Positions 1 through 12,900 of a stretch of 64,000 nucleotides of DNA are shown here, in pieces. The DNA comes from Aplidium turbinatum (taxonomy: Eukaryota > Chordata > Ascidiacea > Aplousobranchia > Polyclinidae), in the NCBI GenBank assembly GCA_918807975.1, contig OU964923.1, forward strand, positions 20,379,235 to 20,443,234, written 5' to 3'. The position numbers and the translations under genes are program-made. Below the pieces are notes generated by a model. The model had not been told where the DNA came from and did no database searches. It saw only the letters and a list, made by a program, of their open reading frames with translations. Numbering within the stretch: position 1 is the stretch's first letter; every line of letters begins with the position of its first letter.

Positions 1-43
1 TTTTAAATACCGTACTTGGAATGAAGAGGAATATTATTCTTAC

Positions 44-3000
44 CTTGCAGCTACATCAGCCTCAAATCCAAAGCTCATTTTCAATGATGCGGATGCTGGG
101 GATTGTTCGGTGGATGCTGGATCTGCCTTCCCTCCGTTTCCTCCACGACCTTTATTCCCTAAAAATACTTTCCGAGTTTTATTTTGCTCCGATGAGGAGC
201 AAACAGCTTATTAAAAACTTGGCACAGAAAACTGGTAGATTCAAAAAATTAAAATCACAAAATAGTTGTAGGCAGAAACACCGTTTCTTTTGATTCTATT
301 TTTGTGGTATAGATTCTAAAGTCTAAACACTGGTCAAGACAATGCCTTGACTTTATCGGTTACCGAAAATGAAGTTTAAAGCAACGTCACAACAGATATC
401 AACCCGGTGTAATATTGTGCATAGAAGCAACCGATAAAAAATAATGAACAGTTACTTTTCTTAATAAAGAGGTTTTTTTATGTTTCATGTCTAAAGTCTG
501 AGGAGCAGATAGTTTGCTTTTGAATGAAAAGACCCCGCTTTCGATGATTGCTCAAAAGCTCATGCAAAACATCATACGAAAAGCACGAATCCTCGTTGTA
601 CCTTTTTTCCCTCCACTTGTTTTGTTTTCTTCACCTGCTCCCTGACGATCGCTCCCTCGTCTAGACATGAAACTCCGCAAAACCACTAGAGTTTTTGGGT
701 CGGTAATGACAGGACCGCTCCCGGCGTTGAAACAGACCATTCCATCCCCGTACAAAACCTAACAAAAAAATTTTCCATTTGAATTAGCAAAGATTGAGGA
801 AAAAGTCGATGAAAAAAAATAATTGCCCCTAACAGTGGTGTTAACAGAAGTACAAGTTACTTTTCAGAAATGAATCGTTTTTAAAAACTTCTTAAAATAG
901 AATATGGTCCAAGGTGTTAAAAGTTGCGTCTAGCACATTTATGGTGCAAAAGTATTTATGTGAGTGCGTCATTCGTTTGACTAAACTTGAGCAAATATAA
1001 TTTCACAACAGATCGAACTTTATGGCCGTAACCCTAAAGGCCACATACCAAGCTTCCAGCATCACCCAATGATAAAATCTTTTCTGCAGCAGTGCTACAC
1101 TATAAACAATATAAAGTTTATGAATACCTTTGTACTTCCGTCTTGCATTAGTTTGATAACTCTTCCATCAGCCAGTATCAACCTGGATACTTCCTCCATG
1201 GCTGGCTTTGCTCGCGGCCTGTCCGCATCCTGCTTGTCCAATGGTTGACAACGGTAGCACTGGCGCACCATAAGTTTAAACTCGATGTCATCTGTATCGA
1301 GGTTGTGTTCTGAGGGAAAATATGAAACGTATTTGCACCACACTGTTCGTAAAGAGTGGTTAGGGGAAAAAGTACGACAAACAAACAAAAAAGTCTAAAC
1401 AAAACCGAAAATCTCTTTTTCCACAAAAGCTAAGTGGTGAACAACTGGTAAAAGTAATGATCCTTTAGGCGCCACTATTTCTGGTGTAACCTGGTTCGAC
1501 TCCAGAACGGATCGTTACAGACACTTTTGACAACAAAGCTGATTGTACTCATTTTTAGAAATTTAAAAGGCTTTGATGCTGTACGGTAAACGTTTACGTT
1601 GGTTGTTTGAATGACAGATAGAAGACTTTTCTCGAAAAGCTTTCGACCCGTTTAAAAGCACCTTGGTGTTCATTTATATCCAAGACAACCAAATATATTT
1701 TGTTGAAAAACAGCTGTGGGGTTTCTCTAAGCTTCGATTGGACATCAGTAGAAATCAAGCGACAACCTTAGATGGAGAACTGTCGCGCATACTGCCTCAA
1801 GCTTGGTCCATCTACTGTAGAGCAATATTCCATGGTTGCGCGAAGACGTTACAATATGTATGCTGCATTGTGGCATGCACAGACAACATTTAACGAACGC
1901 CGAGATTAAACCTAAATGGTGGCATGGCGTGCAGACCATAGGACAAGTATCGGTTAAAAGACACGTGTCTGAAGTCATGCAGTTTTTTCAGTGCAACAAA
2001 ATTAAATCAGCGCAGTGAGCGATGCAGGTATAAGTTCGCATTGCCTTAATTTTAGAGAACTTACAGTATATCAGCATGACAACTACAGCATCACAATCTT
2101 TTTCACACAGCCTAAATTGAAGCTTGAAAAATGTAGCCTACTCTTTTCTTTGAAGGTGCAAATGTGCATTATTAATTGTTGACAAAAAAAAAGCAAAAAA
2201 ACAGGTAGATTAATTTGTTTGCAACAAATCAAAGTTCAAAATGTTAAAAAAATATCAGATTTCAGACTGATTTGCTGTCTGGGTATTTCCTCAGCAATAC
2301 ACAGTTACACACCTGCTGATGTCATGTCAATTTCGTAGTTAACAGACAGGCCATCAGGACATGACGTGAAGAGACGCGGAAACTTCGAAATTGTTCGCTT
2401 ACGTTTCTCAAGCTCTTCAGCTTCGCGTGTTTCGAGAAGTTTTCGCTCGAGTTCTTCCTGGTAGGTTTAAATAAAAATCTTTAACCTTTTTAGTTAGGCT
2501 TCACTGGAAGTATCATAGATAAACTATGTCAAGTTTCAAATCAGAATTGGATAATTGAAAGTCGAATGCCTGGCCGTGCCACGACCATCTCTAGACAACT
2601 AGTTTAACTTTATCTCATTGAGACAAATTCAAATGAAATTACTTGGAGTCTGAGCTGTTCTTGCTTTTGGGCTTCGAGATCTTTCTCGGTATCTTTTGCC
2701 CTTCTGCTTCCTTTTGGACTTTTGGCTCGAGGACTTTTAGACCGAGGACTTTTGTTTTTTGGAGATTTTTTTCCTCCTTTCTTTACGAGAGTCTGTGTCC
2801 CGGTGGGAAGAACAATCGGACTCGATGCGGCTGGAATATCACTCAGCATCTTTGCTATCACTTCTTTGGCCTTGACTGGAAGAACAATACAAAGAATGGA
2901 AAATAGATTTCAACAAGATGGTTAATGTAATTTTTAAAGTATCATGATGGCATTGTGGTTTACGTTATGTTAGATTGAAAGAAAGTTTACTTCACAGTGT

Positions 3001-6000
3001 AAATTCTAACGATCTCATCCTGAAAGAAAGTTTCTTATCGTTTGTTTCTTGTTTTGGTGACGTAACTATTAAGTAGGCGTGTAAAGTCCAGCAGCATGTT
3101 TTAAAAACCAAGCAGCAGTTAAAGACTTCAAACTTCTCAACCTGCTTTAAAACTTGACAAAACACCAAACATACCAGCTGAAGCACAGATACCGTCAGGT
3201 CCGTGACAGCTTAAAGACAACGTCATTCCATCGCACAGAGTGGCCGACCAAGAAGAGAACATACTGTAGTAATCTTGGTCGTATTTTCCATTCCGGCCCA
3301 GTACTTCAGTGCTGCTGGGACGTCTTACATCTGCGTGATTAAGAAAGTTCCTGTCAAATCTACATACATTTGCTTGCCTTGTTTAGAAGAATGATTTTTT
3401 AAGTTATGTTACATTGTTTCACCGATTTTTGCTTGTATGCATCGAGACTACCCCAGACAGCAAAATCTGTCATTTTTACATTCATTCAACGTCTGCAGTC
3501 TGCAGACGTTGAATCAATGTAAAAATGACAGATTTTGCTGTCTGGGACATTGTGATGATAACAGTAGCCTGAGCAGTATGAGCATTGAGTAGGGTATAGC
3601 CACATCAGATTGATAATGGAAACATATTGGACGATCCAACGACTTGGTTAAATACCTCACCAATAATACCTTCGGCTGTACAAGCAGGAATATGGCAAGA
3701 TCAAAAAACACCTGGAGTATGCATTTGAAAGCTAGAAAGAAAAGGAACTGCAGGGAAGCTTGATGCATGCAACAGCTTACTAGAAATCATTTTGACCGGA
3801 CCCAGATCAGTTTAAATGTTTTTCAAGGATGTTCCATACAAACTATCAGGATGAAGTTACAAAACAGGTGTTAACTTTCAGAGAATAAACGCTTTCTTAG
3901 TCAACCTAAACATCTCACAATATTTTAAATACAAAATAGGTTAGAAAAATAGTTATTCAACTGATTGTAAACTTTGCATGCATTATAAAAAACAGCTCGC
4001 GGTGGTCTAAACTAAGATTCTAACACAGGGCGCAAAAACTAATTACATTTTAGAAGCACATAAGCATTTTTCGGAACACACACATAATGCTTTGCGTGCA
4101 CTTTTTTGGTCAGGAAACGCTGCAGTATTTTGTACTCTTGCTCTCACATATTATTATTTACATCAATAAAACCCACTTTTCTCTGACGCCTCTATGTCTC
4201 CCTTTTCCACGTTGTCGGTGGATCTTTTTTGCAACTGAGGAACAACCAAAAGGTCAAGTATTTCGGCATCTGCTTCAGGATTGGATGGGTCAAGCACGTG
4301 CGTCACAAAGATGTTGCCATCTTTGTAAAGAGTCGTTTTCACTGACGTTTGGCCTAAAAAAAAATATTCGAGCACAAAAAGTGTGTTTATGCTTTTGGCT
4401 TCTCCTCTATCGGCACCGGCAACTGACGACCAACACAGAAATGAAAAGAAAACAGGAATAGGATAAAACAAAACAATAAATTTCTGAAGCGGTGTCGAAC
4501 CAACATCCTCTCGAACGTCGCGTAAACGTTCGCACCACTCGGCCATGCAGCCAACAATGCAAGGAACAATGAAGTTTTTAAGGTGCACAACCAAGACTGT
4601 GGAGTCCGGCAAAAATGTGCGGCTCCAACTTCTCGGTTTATAACTGGCCGACTCCGGCTTCAATGTTGCCAGATTTTTGAAGGTTGCCAGATTATTTTAA
4701 ATTTTTGCTTTTTTTCAATTTCTGAGCCGAAGTCGGCCTTGTTTTAACGATCCCGGACACGCCAAAATTCCTCCCATGACCCATTCCACAGCCCTGTGCA
4801 CAACATTCTAGTGTCTTCACATATCAGCGGATCGGGATATTGGAGACTAACATTCCAAGCATATTCCAAGACTAACATTCCATACTGTGTCAGTGCCCAA
4901 CCTTGTTTGTAGTCGGTGGTTTCTACTTTGATAGTCCCGCCATCGCAGGGATAAAGATATGACGTTTTTCCGGTCACGTGAATAATGTCGTTCCCAATGT
5001 CATATCTTCTCAAACATGAAACACAGACACAACAAATTACATTTCAAAATTTTCAATTTGTCGTATCCAAGCTTATTCCCGGTGGTTAAGTAACGAGTAG
5101 GCAATGCCGTGCCCACCTTTAAGTGTCCTTCTAAAGACACAGCCGCATGCTCTTGAGCGGTGTCGAACCGACGTCCTTTAGCAACGCCTCTCACCACTCG
5201 GCTATGCAGCCGACAGCCGTTTTCAAAACAATAGGCACTATCAAAGCTACGTGCAATTTTAGACACAAAACCCACCCAATAAAAGGAAGTTGAGTTATTT
5301 TCGGTGGCTCTGGCTCCACGGGCTTTTCTGGTACGCCTACTTCCTCTTGACTGAATAACTTTTTTGATTGACGGCCGCCCGCCTTTGCTAGTTTACCAGT
5401 TGTACCTAACGAAACCGAAACTTTAACCTACATTTTTAAAAACTTATCAGGTTTGAAGTAAATGATATCCAAACACATATTTTCTTTTTGTCGGTTAACC
5501 GACTTACGTGGTTGACAAAATATCAACATCCAGATATATCTGTTGTCAGAAAAGCAAAGTTACTGGTATATGAAAAAATCTTAATAATCAATCAGTTTTC
5601 AACGCTAATCTCTTTACAACCATGTAAAATAAAATGATGACAAACAACGGATTGATCAAACTGAAAGCAACCACCAATACACATATATCAATCACAGAAA
5701 AATAACGTTTAAAACTGAACAGTCTACTAGTGAAGGTATAAACTTACTTGGCGATTTCGTGTCCAATTTGCCCGAAGGTTTGGCTGTAATCGACTTAACT
5801 CCTTTTACCTTCATAGCCGATCGTTTTGCCTCCTTGGCACGTTTTATTCGATCCTCTTCTTCCTTCTGCTTGACCTTGAGTTCATTATCGCCCTTTATTG
5901 AACCGGCTCTTATGAAAGGGGTGCTAAAGATATTAGCAACCGGCGCTGTTTTGCTAGCTGACTTTGAGGGACTCTGGCGACGACCTATGACGAATTATGA

Positions 6001-6975
6001 CGACCTATGATGTCATACTGTTTCTGTTCTTTGTGGCTTGGAATGCAACATTTTCTTTAAATGTAATACGGGCTACATGAAGAAATACAGTCTATAAAAA
6101 ATCAATAAGTGCTTTTGGTGCCGAATTTACGTGGCATTGTTCCAGCGTAAAAAGATTGAACTTCCACAAGATCTATATTACCTTGCAGCATATGTTGCTT
6201 TTAAAATGTTTACGGGTAATGAATCCAACGTACTATTAAGTTAGTATTGAATAAAATTTACTGTGCTTCGTTTTAGACTTCTTTTTTGCAGAATGTCGGC
6301 CATGGGCGTGTTCCGTTGAAGCCAAAGCCTCTTGGGCCAGCTTAACCTTCTCTAATTCTTTTACGAGCAGCTCGGCCTGATACTTTTGTTCTTCGACCTT
6401 TGTCCATTCGCTAATTGACTTAGCTACATGCTCCAAGTAATTTCTGAAAGCATGTTTTAACTAGAATTTCAAACTTAAGTAAAACTATGAATCTAAAAGC
6501 TACTAACCAATTTGATCTAAGCTGTTCTTTCCTTCATAAGAAACGAAAAATGGCCGAAACATTTTTAAGTTATTGGTATGATGGGCTCAGAATCAAACCC
6601 AGACCCGCCAGACACAGCAGCAAAGACAGTTACCAGATATCGAGCTGGTTCAACACTTTTGTACAACTATAATAAAGAAAAGTGTAAAAACGAAGTTATA
6701 ATGCAGAATAGCACAAGGTATCCGTAAATTATGTAAAATAACGAATATACAGTTGCATGTTATCTGAGAACACATTATAATATAGATCAATGGGCAACTT
6801 AGTCTTCTTCTGAAGATCACCTGAAGCCCACGTCAGAGTGCACAGAAGTGGACCAGTCTTTTAGGCATTTCAGCTCGTCCGACATAGGATGATGGAAAAT
6901 AACCAGTCTTGAGTTATCTCGCTTGCTGTGGTAAGTATCCAGGCATGGAAACGTTAGCCTCGCCTCCTCCATCAT
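44..6975 (-). CDS. SPAG17: SPAG17 exons 14-25 (residues 689-1336)
   Basis: Exons: 6821-6975, 6262-6443 (NYLEHVAKSISEW), 5748-5984 (TPFIRAGSIKG, then a charged coil), 5276-5405, 4902-5005 (YDIGNDIIHVTGKTSYLYP), 4177-4353, 3175-3303 (YDQDYYSMFSSWSATLCDG), 2643-2875 (repeated KSPR/KSPK linker), 2313-2457, 1128-1309 (VSRLILADGRVIKLMQDG), 602-758 (SGPVITDPKTLV) and 44-158. The 5748-5984 exon needs the second of two nearly identical catag/gtcgtc acceptors, because the first reads into a stop. The exon ending at 602 has a second in-frame donor at 635. The last visible exon ends in phase 2 at base 44, so the gene continues to the left. Confidence 0.9.
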
Positions 6976-9900
6976 CTGTATGGAAGCAAATATAAAATTG
7001 TATCCATTCGATTGCATTTCTCTGTTTCAGCAGTTTGAAAATCATACAAGAACGACAATAGTTTGAGGCACGCAAGATACCACAACAGGCCACTGTAGCT
7101 CCTGCTGGTTGAGTGACACGTGGGTTGCGTTTCTTTTTCATTTTTCACAAAAACATAGAAGCTTTGCGAAGAACCTGTTGGTTTTGCCAAGGGGGGGGGT
7201 TTCAACCCCCCCCCCTTTGGCACGCGTGTGACGTCACGATATTGAGGATGATGCTTTCAGTCTCTTTATGTCTCTAAAACAAAGTTTCCCTAATTTTAAA
7301 TGAAACTGCATTAAAAGAGCGAGTTTTGCCAATACCAAACATTCAAACATCTCTGCCAGGAATTAGCAACAACAAAAAAATAGAGACTTAGCTTTATTTC
7401 CAAAAAATGCCGAAAAACCGAAGAAAACATGATCTTATCCTTTTGCATTGCCACCGGACAGCACCATTTTACAGGAGTATTCATACCCACATTTTTGTTG
7501 AAAATGCTCTCAGAATGCACCAAATTCAAAGTAATACAGTACACAGCCGTCCTTTCAAAGAATAGAATTGCTATGATTCAGGAATCATAGTTAAACTTTC
7601 TGAAGAAGAGTTCTGGTTTTGATTGGGAAGGCGCCACCACAAACATTGCAAGCTCTACACACGACAATATAACGCAACACAACGGCAGATTTACGTGTCG
7701 ATGACGTACAGCAGGAATGTGGTGAGGCATCTTACAAAAATTGATTGCTAGATTGAATTCCGAGAGGCGGCCAGCAGCCGCGGTATATGTTCAAAGCAAG
7801 AATATTCCAGAATCCGACTCGACGCCAGTAAAGCGAAGCGCGTGACGTCAGAGAGAAAGCTCTCGGGCGCAACAGTGTCCTGGCTAGTGCTACTGTGCTA
7901 GATTTTGGTTATATTTCAGGTTGGGTCACATCAAGGATTTTAAAAGTCATACCGATTGTATTTTCGCTTGTGTAATAAATTGAGCGAGTCGGAGCAATAA
8001 TATCGGCCTATCGTAAATATCACAGCAGACTACAGCCGCTAAAAAAGTGACAATAACATTTTATTCGATGTCCCCGAGGCCACTGCATTATATAAGGATT
8101 TCAAATGAGGCTCATACATTGGTCGAAAAAATTCGAGATTGGTTTTATCTTTTAAATAAAATGCAATTGCCTTAACCTTGTTCTGTTAATGATATTATTC
8201 GCTTGAAGCATCGTAGTAGGATAGCCCATACTCTACCAAAGTTATGATGTCTAATTTCTACGCAAGTTACTTGTATCAAAATTGGATACTTGAACGTTTC
8301 AGTGAACACGTAGTCATCAAGAAGTCTTTTTGGAGAAGTATAAATGTCAACAGCCTTCGCTAGTTTTTTTGTGTTCTCTTGCTCTACCGCTTTACCGGGG
8401 ACGTTCTCTGTAAAAACCATGCACATTGAACACGCAAAAAATTAAGTAGCGGTAAGAAAATCCTTGTGCTTATCTGCCTACTGTCGTGTATGCTACTGAA
8501 AAATATTCTATAACAAAATGTTACACTGCTCGAAATAATTTTTTGTACGCATTATGATTCCGAGGTTGCGTTTGCTAGAATTTAGTGAATTGGCGAGCAG
8601 GTTGTGCGTGAGATGCGTAAAGTCCGTAAGAGTATTTGTAATCTGTAGGTGCCTGCAGCAGATGGGGTGTTTTGACCGGTATATGGTTTAACATAGGACA
8701 ATTTTTCCTAGGAACCAAGTGACTGCAGTCATTCTGACCCTTCTTGCACTCAACCAGAGAGTTGATTCTTGCTTTAAACTTTGATTGGTAATTACAGAAG
8801 AAAATAGAGTAATGAGTGGGAATCGAAACCATGTTATCGAAATGACCACTTCCCTAACCCTTCAACCGTAAGGCCACGTTGATGACGGCGAAACTGCAAT
8901 CAGCTGATTTAAACCTTTCTTTGTGATTGGTTAATAAACCTTATCTGCTACAGCGACCTACAATTTACAAATATGCCTTCCGTAAACGCGATATGCACAA
9001 TTGCACATGCAGTGCAGCGGGTTACATCTCTGTCGCACCTTAGTGGTAACAAAACATAAGCCAAACAACAAAATTAACAATTTACCCTCGCACTGTATGA
9101 GCATTAAGTAGCCGTCTATCAAAGCTTTCTTAGCAGCCAAAGTGTAAGGATCGTCCCATAAATTATCTGCAAAAATCACAGGCTGAAGACACTAAACCAG
9201 GAACAAACGTAAACGACAAAACCTAACAACACTGATGGTATGAGATGGAGATCAAATGTTCTCACAGTCGAGAAAAACCTCAACAGTCTGGAGTTATAAT
9301 AAAACAACTCAAGCACGAAAGAAGCACATCGTTTCAATTCTGTATGTTTGCAGTGCAGCCATCTTCGTATAAATCAAAAGAACATAAAGTGGTGGAGTAG
9401 CGGATTTATTTGTATTTAGAGATTTTGTGGCATAAACGTTTCTTCTAACTTAAACAAGATTAGATGAATGTCAAAAAGGTACTATTTGAATAAACATCCC
9501 ATTGTTCCAACTATCTCAATCAAACAAAAGTTTCTTCAAACAGTCTTGGGTAAAAAATAAGCGTTCTATCTCACCAGAAAATTCCAATGAATTCTTCAGT
9601 ATGGAGCCATCATCGACAGCTGATAAAGTCATGCTTTCAAATTGAAATAGCTGCAAGGATTGCTTGACAATGCTTTCCGTGATTGCTTCCATGTCCTCAG
9701 TCGGTTTTAGTGTGGTGACGTACCTGTGTAGCTCATGAAGACGAGAGGCCCTTTCAAATGTAACACTCGTAGGAGGTTTGGGTATATTCAATAAGCTGCA
9801 ATTATAGTTATAATATTGTCTTATTATAGTGTAGGCCTAGTGTATATATTCAGTATATGTATATTCAACAAAGAAACATTGGTTGCTGCAGTGCAGGTAA

Positions 9901-12900
9901 ACTCAGCAGAAAGTATTTTATCATAGATGATGTCCCAAACAAACAATATGCGAGAAACTTAGATAATATAGTAATGAGGAGTGCAACTGCTTCCTAGAAG
10001 TTTTTTTTATTCTTTTCTTGGCATCCAACCAGCAGCTTTGAAACAAGTTTAACCACTTGCGCCATGACATCCATTGATTGTAAGGCTGCATTTTGAATAA
10101 GTTTTTCTTTTTTTGATAGTCATGCGCTGTGTTTTTATCGAATTCAACTTTATACGTGTCGCTTTACTTTTATTGACAACAGAATTCAGTAAGCCTTGTA
10201 GATTGTTTGCAGATTATGTTATCATGTCTGTGTCATCAGCGCATGTCAAGTTTGTTATACTTTGGTTCCCAAACTAGATAACGTTGATATTACTACTTGA
10301 CGGTGCCAAAATTATACCTTGCCGAAGGAAGTCTGTACAGTAAAGCCATCTCTGCATCTTTCGGGCAGAAACAATCGCTTTCCTTCAAGTGGTTGGTTCT
10401 GACCGTCATGTCGTCGCCGTACCGCAGGAGCACAGGTCCAGATGAGTGAGTGTTTTTCATCTTCATCCCCTCTCTTTTTTGTTTCAGCTGGGAAAAGTCA
10501 TCCGAAAGAATCTGAAAAAAGTGGTTTCAAATTACCGTCACAAGCCAGGTCACTCGTCGTAGAAGTTGCGCCATTCACAAATTGCACCCATTAAATGATT
10601 AATGATGATTTTTTCCTAGGCAGACGGAGGACCTACTCAATTTTTAGGACGTTTAGAAATTGGAGTGAAATGCAGTAGGATTTTTTCACAATAAATCCCC
10701 TTAATACTGCACATATTATCGTCCAGTTAACTGAACTGTAGGTTCCAAGAAATTTACTATTTAAACGTGCAAAATACACGCATCACACGTCAGCTTGTTC
10801 GTACTTCTTCTTCCTTCTCTGTCAAGTAAAGACCTTGTAGACAATCAGCAATACACTCGGCTAGAGCAATGTGGATCCCGTCTGTGCGTTCCAAGGTCTG
10901 CTCTCTTTCGCTAGGAAGAATCTTGTCTTTCTCAGTGGCGTCAATCTAAATAGAAGATTTTACAAAGTTACAAATCTACAGCAAAAAAGAATTCGAACCA
11001 CGAATCAAAGATAATTACTACTTGTTCAATGTTCAGGTACCTGTTTTTTTTTTTTTCGCTGAGAGTTTTCGGTCATTTGTCCGAAATGACTTGAAAAAAT
11101 TCGGCCATTTTTTATTTATTTCGGTCATTTTTAGTCATTTTTGGTCATATTCAGTCAATTGACTATATATTTTTTCGGACATTTTGACCGAATTGACTAT
11201 ATTTTTTTTCGGACATTTTGCTAAAAAATCGGTCAATGACCGATAAATGACCGAAAAAAAAACAACAGCTAGACAGAGATTTCTGTAAACAGGTAAGCGT
11301 CTATATTTCATCATGTCTCTTTTTGAGCTTGAGAAGCTATAAGCAAATTAGCCAGATTGTTCATTACTGCTTCTCATCTTTGAAGGGTTTTAGATAAAAA
11401 CAAAGACACGTTCGCCTTCGTATGTCTAAATTCTATGAAATCTGAGACAAGACTTCTAACACCAAATCATGATGTTATGATTATTAATTATTATTTATGA
11501 TTATTTATTATGATCAAATTATGATGAGACACGTTAATGATAGGCTACAATTGTTGATGATATGATGTGGTGTTTTATCCTCAATGCCACGCACACAAGA
11601 AAATATGTCACTCTCTGTTGGAATGTGGTTGAGATGATAATGCTGATATATGATATTGATGCATTGATGTTGATGCATTGATATTGATGTTAATGCATTA
11701 TGTTGATGCATGATGTTGGTGTATAGTATTGATGCACTGATGTTGATGCATTGATGTTGATGCATCATGTTGATGCATTGATGTTGATACATCATGTTGA
11801 TGCATTGATGTTAATGCATTATGTTGATGCATTGATGTTGATACATTGATATTGATGCATCATGTTGATGCATTGATGTTGATGCATGGTGTTGATGCAT
11901 TGATGTTGATGCATCATGTTGATGCATTAATGTTGATGAATGATGTTGATGCATTGATGTCGATGAATGATGTTGATGAATGATGTTGATAAATGATGTT
12001 GATGAATGATGTTGATGCATTGATGTTGATGAATGATGTCGATAAATGATGTTGATGAATGATGTTGATGAATGATGTTGATGAATGATGTTGATGCATT
12101 GATGTCGATGAATGCTGTTGACGAATGATGTTGATGCATGATGTTGATGCACTGATGTTGATGCATTATGATGAGGAACGCTTTTTCACTGCTTTGGATT
12201 TTGATCGAGCCACTTTGTACCACACATTCCGACCACTGTTGCCTTTAATTAACTTAGAGTTATTGCACAACCTAAAACACAAGGTTAACAACGCCTTACG
12301 AAAGCAACTGCACAGCCAGGGGCGGATTCAGGGGGGGGGGGGCGATTGCCCCTCCTAAAACCGAAGAAAGAAGCTTTATTTTTCATTTTTATGTATATGA
12401 TTTGGAAAACAACATATCGAAAGCAATGCTGAATAAGTCTTTCGCCATGTTCAAAGATTAGGTTAGGCTGAGGTAGACTATAATAATAACATATAGTAGC
12501 CTATAAGACTATTATTTCGTCACAGAGTCTAATTTCCGAACGAAACTACTAAAATTTAAAAAGTTTCTAAACTTTTTGCCGGCACTGTAGAGCATAGCGA
12601 TAAATCCCTTAGCCTTGATAAGTTGGTTGACAGAGCAATGCATCCAGGTGCCTCTGCTTAACCATGCACTTAATTTGTCTATGTCCAAGACGTCATGCTT
12701 CAGTGTCCGTAATACAATTGAAACAATTAGAGAAGTCGTGTCCTTCTTTAACGCTTCTCCAAAGCGAAATCATGTTCTTTTAAATGTAGTTCAAGCTCAA
12801 TCGCGGAGCATGTGCGAACCAGGTGGGTTGAAAGAACAGAATCATCGACCAGTTGCAGAAGATAATTGAAGCCCTTGAATACATTTCGAACTGAAACGAA

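Noticed and set aside
4087-4663. Open frames of 124 and 166 codons around 4.1-4.6 kb
   Set aside because: Only 4177-4353 on the minus strand is supported, as a SPAG17 exon; the rest is intron and SINE.
4483-5216. tRNA-like sequences as working tRNA genes
   Set aside because: A and B boxes are present but acceptor stems do not pair well, and the copies are related, as expected of SINE heads.
11514-12358. Several open frames rich in His, Gln, Ser and Ile
   Set aside because: They are products of the minisatellite read in different frames and have no splice or domain support.
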